In this document: piece after piece, positions 57,696 to 64,000 of the stretch
Layout: every line of letters begins with the position of its first letter
Numbering within the stretch: the first letter of the stretch is position 1
Source: Alteromonas sp. MMG017
GTDB lineage: Bacteria; Pseudomonadota; Gammaproteobacteria; Enterobacterales; Alteromonadaceae
Length of the DNA: 64,000 nt
Assembly (NCBI RefSeq): GCF_018100795.1
Contig: NZ_JAGJDY010000002.1
Coordinates: 124,001-188,000 of the forward strand
Reading direction: 5' to 3'
Program-made: the position numbers and the translations under genes
Notes under the pieces: model-generated
The model's input: only the letters and a program-made list of their open reading frames with translations
Database searches by the model: none
Told to the model about the DNA's origin: nothing

Positions 57696-58643
57696 GTGCC
57701 AGATATGAAGCTCTTTGCAGGTAATGCCGTACCAGAACTTGCCCAGAAAGTCGCCGATCGCCTTTATACCAAACTCGGAAACGCCAAAGTAGGCCGTTTC
57801 AGTGATGGTGAAATTAGCGTAGAAATTCATGAAAACGTCCGTGGTTCGGACGTTTTTATTATCCAATCAACCTGTGCCCCCACTAATGACAACCTCATGG
57901 AATTGATCGTGATGATCGACGCTTTGCGCCGCGCATCAGCAGGTCGTATTACTGCAGTAATTCCATACTTTGGTTATGCGCGTCAAGACCGTCGCGTTCG
58001 TTCAGCCCGGGTGCCAATTACAGCAAAGGTTGTCGCAGACTTTCTTTCTAATGTGGGTGTAGATAGAGTACTTACTATCGACTTGCACGCCGAGCAGATT
58101 CAAGGTTTCTTCGACGTACCGGTAGATAATGCGTTCGGAACGCCTATCTTGTTGGCCGATATGGTTCAGCGCGATTTTGCCGATCCGGTTGTAGTATCGC
58201 CAGATATTGGTGGTGTTGTGCGTGCTCGTGCTACCGCTAAGCTTCTTAACGATGCTGACCTTGCCATTATCGATAAACGCCGCCCTAAAGCGAACGTTGC
58301 TCAGGTAATGAACATCATTGGTGACGTTAATGACCGTGACTGTATTATTGTGGATGACATGATTGATACTGGCGGTACATTAGCCAAAGCGGCTGAAGCC
58401 TTGAAAAGCCATGGAGCACGTAATGTTTATGCTTACGCCACCCATGCAATTTTCTCTGGAAACGCAGCACAAAACTTAAAAGAATCGGTTATCGATGAAA
58501 TTATCATTACCGATTCTATTCCGCTTAGTGCAGACATGCAGAAGATTGGAAAAGTGAAACAACTTACACTATCTGAAATGCTTGCTGAAACGATTCGTCG
58601 TATCAGCAACGAAGAGTCTATTTCAGCTATGTTTGAGTACTAG
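57696..58643 (+). CDS. prs: Ribose-phosphate pyrophosphokinase
   Basis: Prs makes PRPP from ribose-5-phosphate and ATP for nucleotide, His and Trp synthesis. I start at the GTG at 57696, with GAGGA eight bases upstream. This gives exactly 315 residues beginning [17 protein letters not shown], like E. coli Prs. Key segments are [58 protein letters not shown] and the PRPP loop [16 protein letters not shown]. An open frame continues upstream through the tRNA but is not coding. Confidence 0.97.
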   Translation: MPDMKLFAGNAVPELAQKVADRLYTKLGNAKVGRFSDGEISVEIHENVRGSDVFIIQSTCAPTNDNLMELIVMIDALRRASAGRITAVIPYFGYARQDRRVRSARVPITAKVVADFLSNVGVDRVLTIDLHAEQIQGFFDVPVDNAFGTPILLADMVQRDFADPVVVSPDIGGVVRARATAKLLNDADLAIIDKRRPKANVAQVMNIIGDVNDRDCIIVDDMIDTGGTLAKAAEALKSHGARNVYAYATHAIFSGNAAQNLKESVIDEIIITDSIPLSADMQKIGKVKQLTLSEMLAETIRRISNEESISAMFEY

Positions 58644-58655
58644 TTACTCGTAATA

Positions 58656-58710
58656 GTCGAGAGTTCTCGACTTGAATAGTTATCGTGAGCATCTCAAGCG
58701 GTAACTATTC
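58656..58710 (+). ncRNA. Structured prs 3' region: two hairpins ahead of the terminator
   Basis: Starting 12 bp after the prs stop are a hairpin GTCGAGA/TCTCGAC (58656-58671) and a 12-bp hairpin with one GU pair (58674-58685 with 58699-58710), then the terminator at 58726. Three consecutive hairpins suggest a stabilised 3' end or a 3'UTR-derived small RNA; no promoter was identified. The remaining DNA to 58953 shows only an AAGGAG ribosome site before the next gene. Confidence 0.4.
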
Positions 58711-58725
58711 ACGCTTCACTTTTTG

Positions 58726-58750
58726 AAAAAGGGCCTACGGGCCCTTTTTT
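58726..58750 (+). terminator. Intrinsic terminator of prs
   Basis: A 10-bp stem (58726-58735 with 58740-58749) with a TACG tetraloop and GGGCC/GGCCC core ends in T6. Confidence 0.9.
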
Positions 58751-58953
58751 ATTGCCCGTATATTTTCGCTTTGCTCCCTACGTCCAAAACGATTAAAAAA
58801 TGTTTAAACAAACAGCCACGCTTTTACTATTATTAAAGCTCTTAAACTATCAGTCGATAACTGGTTCAGTGTTTAGCGGTTAAATGCAATGTATTCCGCG
58901 AAAGCTTTCTTATCAGCAAAATCCAAATAAAAAGTATCAAAAAGGAGCGGTTA

Positions 58954-61347
58954 GTGGATGCAAGACAAACACGCTCATTAGCAGTATTTTGGTATTGGTT
59001 GCGTTGCTTTTGGACTGATCCTGACGCCACACCTGAACTGGCTAATTATTATCGCGCACAACAAATTGATTCCTTATCCAGACAACTTCCCCTTGCAAGC
59101 AGTGCTACTGTTTTAATCGTTATTCTATGTTCCACTTTTGCTCACGGTCTTATTAACCACAACGTCTTAATTACATGGTCTATGTCGTTACTTATTATCG
59201 CCGCCGGCGATGTAATTGCATGGTACTTATTTGTTAAACGAAAGGTGAAAAATACTGGGTCAAAAGGCGCGCTGTTTGTATTGGCAGTCATGTTAGGGGC
59301 CGCCGCCCTATTATATGCGCAAATGACTACCCTATTGCTTGGCGTTTTAGATACCCAAGGCAAGATTATCTTGGTTGCTATTATTGCCGCATTTATTACC
59401 ACCGGAGCATGGCAATTTGCGTCTTTGCCTGCCGCCGCATTGGTCTGGGTTTTGTTTCTAACTCTGGGGGTATCAGTAAGTATCCATATTACTTACGTTG
59501 GTGAGTATCTTTTTATATCTGCGTTGCTGGTAATTTATTGGCTGTACCTAAGCTGTGTGGTCATGGTTACCTCGAAACGCTTTGTTTCCGGCTTAATGGC
59601 AGAAACCGCCATTGAGCATCAGCGTCAGGTTGTAGGACTGCTATTAAAGGACTTTGAAGAAAACGCCAGTGATTGGTTATGGGAAATTGATCACCAAGGG
59701 TGTTTAAAGCATGTGTCTTTACGTATGCAAGATGTACTGGGCAAACCCGTACAACAACTTTCTGGCAGCCATTTTTTAAGCTTACTCACTGAATGCACAC
59801 CCGCAGAAAATAATGCAGAATTAACAGAGTTGGCCACCAATTTTCAAAAAAATGAACCCTTCACGCTGGATAATATTCCTATTGAAATTAATGGGAATAT
59901 AAAGTGGTGGTCGCTGACTGCCCAGCCACTGATTAGCAGTAACGGTGACTTATCGGGGTGGCGTGGTGTAAGCACCAACGTTACCGATGCGCTACTTCGA
60001 GAAAACGAAATGATGTTGTTGGCTAATATCGATTCATTAACCGGGCTCGCTAATCGTCACTTATTCAGTAAAACATTACATGAAAGCTTTCTCGATAATA
60101 CTCAACTAAACAATACCGACATCGTTAACAAAGTTACATTAATAACCTTAGATCTTGATAACTTCAAAATCGTTAACGATACGCTGGGTCATTTAGCGGG
60201 GGATGAATTATTAAAAGAAATGGCCAATCGTTTTCAGGAAATAACGCCAAAAGATGTGTTGCTCTCAAGACTGGGAGGTGATGAATTTGCTTGGCTTTTT
60301 AAACATGCTCTTACACCTTTGCAAGCGACACAGTTCGGTCAAAAAGTGCATGCGCTCTTGGCTGAACCCTGGCTACACCAAGAACACGCATTTGATTTGG
60401 GCGTCAGTATTGGCGTAGCTAATGCGCCTATGGATGGTCGCTCTCCCGTGTCTCTACAAAGAGCCAGTGACATGGCGCTATACGCCGCCAAAGCAAGTGG
60501 GAAGAACAAGCTTTGTTTTTACGACCCTAAACTTGATGAATACGCTATGTTGCGATTAGCGTTGCTCAACGATTTTCGTCAAAGCTTTGCCAATAGCGAC
60601 TTCGTGGTGCTTTACCAACCTCAAATACGGTATAGCGATAATTCACTTATCGGCTTTGAAGCGTTGGTACGCTGGCACCATCCTGAACGAGGTGTTGTTT
60701 CCCCTGCCGACTTTATCCATCTGATTGAAGAAAATGGCATGATAGTGCAATTGGGAGAGTGGGTATTAAGACAGGCGTGTCGCGATGCTATGAGTTGGCC
60801 TTCGCCATTACAAATAGCGGTGAATGTTTCCCCTGTTCAAATTGAGCGAGCCAATTTGCTGACGACGGTATTAAAGTCACTTAACGCCTCCGGCTTGCCG
60901 GCCTCTCGACTAGAACTTGAACTTACTGAATCATCACTAATGTGTGATGGGGATAGCACAATTGCACTGTTAAATAACTTAAGAGAACAAGGCGTGCGTA
61001 TTGCTCTGGATGATTTTGGTACAGGATACTCTTCACTGTCTTACCTACAACGCTTCCCTTTTGACAAACTTAAAGTAGACCGAAGTTTCGTTATGGCCGC
61101 TTCAGAACACACCCAAAGCATCAATAATGTTGATGCAGAGTCTATTTTGTTTGCCATATTGCAACTAGCGAATGCATTAAACTTACAAACGACTGCAGAG
61201 GGCGTGGAGACCATAGAGGTGTCGTCCTTGTTGCAAAGTCTAGGCTTTACTAATGCTCAAGGCTTTTTTTATGGGCGCCCAATGACAGCAGAGCACGCTA
61301 AAGATTTCATCAACCAATGGCCTGACATTCAAAATAAAGAGAACTAA
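58954..61347 (+). CDS. Membrane PAS-GGDEF-EAL c-di-GMP enzyme
   Basis: The 797-residue protein begins at a GTG with AAGGAG six bases upstream. It has five or six N-terminal transmembrane helices (about 45-205), a PAS domain (about 225-345), a GGDEF domain with intact GGDEF at 440-444 and an EAL domain with EALVRW at 569-574. Further EAL signatures (NVSPVQI, ELELTES, LDDFGTGYSSL, KLKVDRSFV, AEGVET, QGFFYGRPM) are complete. Both activities are therefore possible, and the membrane domain or PAS probably decides which dominates. It is preceded by the prs terminator and has its own transcription unit. Confidence 0.9.
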   Translation: MDARQTRSLAVFWYWLRCFWTDPDATPELANYYRAQQIDSLSRQLPLASSATVLIVILCSTFAHGLINHNVLITWSMSLLIIAAGDVIAWYLFVKRKVKNTGSKGALFVLAVMLGAAALLYAQMTTLLLGVLDTQGKIILVAIIAAFITTGAWQFASLPAAALVWVLFLTLGVSVSIHITYVGEYLFISALLVIYWLYLSCVVMVTSKRFVSGLMAETAIEHQRQVVGLLLKDFEENASDWLWEIDHQGCLKHVSLRMQDVLGKPVQQLSGSHFLSLLTECTPAENNAELTELATNFQKNEPFTLDNIPIEINGNIKWWSLTAQPLISSNGDLSGWRGVSTNVTDALLRENEMMLLANIDSLTGLANRHLFSKTLHESFLDNTQLNNTDIVNKVTLITLDLDNFKIVNDTLGHLAGDELLKEMANRFQEITPKDVLLSRLGGDEFAWLFKHALTPLQATQFGQKVHALLAEPWLHQEHAFDLGVSIGVANAPMDGRSPVSLQRASDMALYAAKASGKNKLCFYDPKLDEYAMLRLALLNDFRQSFANSDFVVLYQPQIRYSDNSLIGFEALVRWHHPERGVVSPADFIHLIEENGMIVQLGEWVLRQACRDAMSWPSPLQIAVNVSPVQIERANLLTTVLKSLNASGLPASRLELELTESSLMCDGDSTIALLNNLREQGVRIALDDFGTGYSSLSYLQRFPFDKLKVDRSFVMAASEHTQSINNVDAESILFAILQLANALNLQTTAEGVETIEVSSLLQSLGFTNAQGFFYGRPMTAEHAKDFINQWPDIQNKEN

Positions 61348-61435
61348 ACCTGCTATAAAGTAGTCTTTCTATGTAGCCATATAGCCGCATTCGGTTTACG
61401 GTTGGTATCTAACAAAAATGAATAAAGAGGCATTT

Positions 61436-61891
61436 ATGAAATTCACTCGCACAATATCTACACTGTCAGCCGCTGCATTACTATTAGCCCTTGCTGGCTG
61501 TACTGATGAAGACATCAACACAGTAGATACCCCAAAAGAGCCCCTTATGACTGAAAAAGAAGATGTAAAACCACAGCAAGCCTTAGTCGCTAAAACCGCT
61601 GAACAGAAACGTCTTAGCGCTTCGGATGAACCTACCGAGGTCACCTTAACCGGTACTATTGTGTACAAAGAAATGGAAGGTGGTTTTTATGCCTTTATCG
61701 CTGAGGGTGGCGAGCGATACACCCTACGAAAACTGGATAAGAAATTTCACAGGAATGGTTTAATTGTGAAAATTACGGGAATGCCTATGCCTGATGTAAT
61801 GACTATCACCCAATACGGCACCGTGTTACAGGTTGAAAATGTAGAAATACTCGACGCCAGCAGAGTGATAGGCAATGCATCTTCTCACTAA
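61436..61891 (+). CDS. Lipoprotein with OB-fold-like C-terminal domain, function unknown
   Basis: The ATG at 61436 has GAGG six bases upstream and gives 151 residues with a type II signal peptide (lipobox LAGC). An earlier ATG at 61418 is less likely. After an acidic/Lys linker, the last 90 residues (TEVTLTGTIVYKEMEGGFYA, then YTLRKLD and VKITGMPM) look like a small five-stranded barrel of the OB type. This resembles periplasmic DNA/RNA- or oligosaccharide-binding folds, but no family can be named. It lies between the GGDEF-EAL gene and an alcohol dehydrogenase. Confidence 0.72.
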   Translation: MKFTRTISTLSAAALLLALAGCTDEDINTVDTPKEPLMTEKEDVKPQQALVAKTAEQKRLSASDEPTEVTLTGTIVYKEMEGGFYAFIAEGGERYTLRKLDKKFHRNGLIVKITGMPMPDVMTITQYGTVLQVENVEILDASRVIGNASSH

Positions 61892-61992
61892 ACATACTTC
61901 GATTAAGTTTTGCTGGGCTTGAAACAGGGAGTGATGATCGATTTCGGCTAACTACGCCGTACAAACCCCACTGTTAATAGTTGGAGAAACAA

Positions 61993-62994
61993 ATGATTAA
62001 TGCATACGCAGCAAAAGAGCCAGGCGGAAAACTGGAAAAATTTGAATATGATCCTGGCGAATTAGCCTCTCATGATGTTGAGATAGATGTGGAGAGCTGC
62101 GGCATTTGTCATAGTGATTTAAGCATGCTGGATAATGAATGGGGCATTAGTGAATACCCCTTCGTACCAGGTCATGAAGTGGTAGGAACAATAAATGCGG
62201 TTGGCGAACATGTTACGTCATTGAAAGTAGGTCAGCGTGTTGGTTTAGGCTGGCATGCTGGCTATTGTAATAGCTGTGGCACCTGTGAATCTGGCGACCA
62301 AAATTTATGTTCTGATGCCACCATGACGATTGGCGGACGCCACGGCGGGTTTGCTGATAAAGTACGAGCTCAAGCTACGGCGGTAGTGCCTATTCCTGAC
62401 GGTATAGACCCACAAAGTGCTGGGCCACTATTTTGTGGTGGCATTACGGTATTTAATCCCCTAGTACAATTTGATATTAAACCCACTTCGGTTGTAGGCG
62501 TTGTAGGTATTGGCGGCTTAGGACACTTAGCACTCCAGTTCTTAAATGCATGGGGATGTAAGGTTGTTGCTTTTACTTCAAGTGAATCGAAGAAGAAAGA
62601 AGCATTAGAGCTTGGTGCCCACGACACCTTAAATAGCCGTGATGAAGACGAACTTAAAGCCGCTGCAGGTAAGTTCGACCTTATTATCTCTACCGTGAAC
62701 GTAAAGCTTGATTGGAATTTGTACCTATCTACTTTAGCGCCTAAAGGCCGTTTACATTTTGTTGGCGCAACCTTAGAGCCGTTAGACATAGGCGCATTCA
62801 ACCTTATTGGCGGCCAGCGTTCTGTTTCAGGTTCTCCTGTAGGTAGCCCTGCTACTATCAAAACCATGCTGGATTTTGCTGCGCTGCATGATATTGCACC
62901 AGTGACCGAAACCTTTAAGTTCGATGAAGTTAATGAAGCAGTACAACGGCTTCGCGATGGTAAAGCCCACTACCGCGTGGTGTTAACTAAATAA
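61993..62994 (+). CDS. Zinc-dependent alcohol dehydrogenase (cinnamyl/YahK-like)
   Basis: The 333-residue medium-chain dehydrogenase starts at an ATG after GGAG. Catalytic zinc ligands are in ESCGICHSD and PGHEVVG. The structural zinc site is [15 protein letters not shown]. The cofactor loop is [11 protein letters not shown], followed by [10 protein letters not shown], whose Ser suggests NADPH. The pattern matches the YahK/cinnamyl-alcohol dehydrogenase branch, reductases of aldehydes with broad range. No neighbouring pathway genes indicate a substrate. Confidence 0.9.
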   Translation: MINAYAAKEPGGKLEKFEYDPGELASHDVEIDVESCGICHSDLSMLDNEWGISEYPFVPGHEVVGTINAVGEHVTSLKVGQRVGLGWHAGYCNSCGTCESGDQNLCSDATMTIGGRHGGFADKVRAQATAVVPIPDGIDPQSAGPLFCGGITVFNPLVQFDIKPTSVVGVVGIGGLGHLALQFLNAWGCKVVAFTSSESKKKEALELGAHDTLNSRDEDELKAAAGKFDLIISTVNVKLDWNLYLSTLAPKGRLHFVGATLEPLDIGAFNLIGGQRSVSGSPVGSPATIKTMLDFAALHDIAPVTETFKFDEVNEAVQRLRDGKAHYRVVLTK

Positions 62995-63100
62995 GCTTTA
63001 GGCTAGTGCCATGTTAAATTCTTCAAATGTGTGAAGTCTTGCTAATATGTGCATACCCGCCAAGTAAAATTTGTATGTTATAGGCCTCGGTGTTAGAATT

Positions 63101-63126
63101 CGCCGCCCTCAAAATTTGAGGCGGCG
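63101..63126 (+). promoter_or_regulatory. GC-rich hairpin in the rplY leader region
   Basis: The arms CGCCGC-CTCAAA and TTTGAG-GCGGCG (one extra C in the left arm) form a strong hairpin about 90 bp upstream of rplY. No T-tract follows, so it is not a simple terminator. It could be an autoregulatory target if transcription starts upstream. Confidence 0.45.
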
Positions 63127-63218
63127 ATTGTTGCTTACAATTTGTAGCTGCAACGCCCTATAACAGTAGGTTCTGGTCGCAAGAACTTACATTCTTAATT
63201 TTTTATTGGAGACATATA

Positions 63219-63851
63219 ATGTCTAAAGCAATTTTTACTCTGGACGCTACTGTACGTACAGACCTAGGGAAAGGTGCGAGCCGCCGCCTACGTCGTGAAG
63301 ACAAGCTTCCTGGTATCATCTACGGTGGTGAAGAAGCACCAGTGTCGATTACTCTTGAGCACAACAAAGTAAACAACGCTGCTGATTTTGAAGCGTTCTA
63401 CTCTCACGTTCTTACTTTGAACGTAGACGGAAAAGCGGTTGAAGTACTTGTTAAAGACATGCAACGTCACGCTTTCAAGCCTCGTATTCTTCACGTTGAC
63501 TTCCAGCGCGTAATCGCAGGTCAAGAGTTACACACTAACGTACCTCTTCACTTCATCAACGAAGACAAGTCTGCAGCTATCAAAGCTGGCGGTATCGCTG
63601 AGCACCACGTAAACGAAATCGAAATTACGTGTCTGCCTAAAGATCTTCCAGAATTCATCGAAGTAGATATTGCTAACGTTGAAATGGATGCAACTCTTCA
63701 CTTGTCTGACCTTACACTACCTGCTGGTATCACGTCTGTTGAGCTTGGAAAAGACGACGAGACTCACGACCTTGCAGTAGTTACTGTTAAGCCTGCTCCT
63801 AAAGCAGCTGATACAGAAGAAGGCGACGAAGAAGCAGCTTCTGAGGAATAA
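63219..63851 (+). CDS. rplY: 50S ribosomal protein L25, long (CTC) form
   Basis: L25 binds 5S rRNA. This is the two-domain form (210 residues, TL5/CTC type): an N-terminal L25 domain (about 1-95, [21 protein letters not shown], then ILHVDFQRV) and a C-terminal beta domain with [18 protein letters not shown]. An acidic tail ([11 protein letters not shown]) ends it. GGAG precedes the ATG. The last codons contain the ribosome site of pth, so rplY and pth are coupled. Confidence 0.96.
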   Translation: MSKAIFTLDATVRTDLGKGASRRLRREDKLPGIIYGGEEAPVSITLEHNKVNNAADFEAFYSHVLTLNVDGKAVEVLVKDMQRHAFKPRILHVDFQRVIAGQELHTNVPLHFINEDKSAAIKAGGIAEHHVNEIEITCLPKDLPEFIEVDIANVEMDATLHLSDLTLPAGITSVELGKDDETHDLAVVTVKPAPKAADTEEGDEEAASEE

Positions 63852-63856
63852 TCAGC

Positions 63857-64000
63857 TTGGCTGATATCCGACTTATCGTGGGCCTGGGAAATCCAGGCCC
63901 CGAATATGATAATACCCGACACAATGCCGGTGAATGGTTTCTAAACCAACTTGCCGACACCTTCAATACCCCGCTAAAACCAGAATCCAAATTCTTCGGT
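63857..64000 (+). CDS. pth: Peptidyl-tRNA hydrolase (5' part, truncated by window edge)
   Basis: The first 48 codons are visible. They begin at a TTG with GAGGAA eight bases upstream (inside the rplY end) and encode [21 protein letters not shown], the start of Pth with the Asn (GNPG) and catalytic His (TRHNAG) motifs. Pth releases peptides from peptidyl-tRNA. The gene continues past the right edge. Confidence 0.95.
   Translation, partial: MADIRLIVGLGNPGPEYDNTRHNAGEWFLNQLADTFNTPLKPESKFFG

Overview
The window looks like chromosomal DNA of a marine gammaproteobacterium of the Alteromonadaceae, most likely Alteromonas. The evidence is moderate-to-low GC, dense genes, several c-di-GMP enzymes, E. 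coli-like housekeeping synteny (seqA-pgm, hemA-prfA-prmC with divergent lolB-ispE, tRNA-Gln, prs, gcvA-ygdD-rlmM, yffB-dapE) and SeqA, which is confined to gammaproteobacteria. I see no insertion sequence, integrase, prophage or CRISPR array, so the window reads as core genome with metabolic islands.

Layout. 1-10.5 kb is a purine-catabolism island: guanine deaminase, xanthine dehydrogenase (xdhABC), a membrane cytochrome-c urate oxidase (puuD), uraH, uraD and divergent puuE. Together they take guanine to allantoate. A RutR-like repressor controls the island, and a near-perfect RutR operator lies before xdhA. 10.5-18.2 kb holds two diguanylate cyclases flanking a phosphate-regulated pair: a lipoprotein PhoX-type phosphatase on a collagen-like stalk, preceded by five in-phase Pho-box units, and a di-heme lipoprotein. 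18.2-22.5 kb has tRNA-Val, a patatin lipase and the first tyrosine/homogentisate catabolic genes (hmgA, hpd).

23-30 kb contains a cluster of seven DnaA-box-like 9-mers, an ACT protein paired with an EIIA-Glc-like protein that has lost both active-site histidines, yffB-dapE and an M15 peptidase, a 55-residue DUF2897 protein, ybjQ, a HIT protein with astE, and an EAL protein. 30-36 kb carries glgP, pgm and seqA, whose product has an unusually long Ala/Lys/Pro-rich linker. 35.7-39.8 kb is a MoxR/DUF58/TgpA cassette.

39.8-43.6 kb is the most interesting unit: an NtrC-like site, a sigma-54 promoter and a leader with two hexaloop hairpins and a strong intrinsic terminator precede an FNT anion channel, a fused PP2C phosphatase/Ser-Thr kinase and cyanase. 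I read it as a nitrogen-controlled cyanate (or nitrite) assimilation operon with transcription attenuation.

43.6-64 kb is mostly housekeeping: a second-type EF-G, rlmM-ygdD-hydrolase-gcvA, and the kdsA-sirB2-[HD-GYP regulator]-prmC-prfA-hemA cluster, divergent lolB-ispE, tRNA-Gln, prs, then a GGDEF-EAL protein, a lipoprotein, an alcohol dehydrogenase, rplY and the start of pth, which runs off the right edge. All coordinates and motifs were read by eye from the sequence; no database search was possible.
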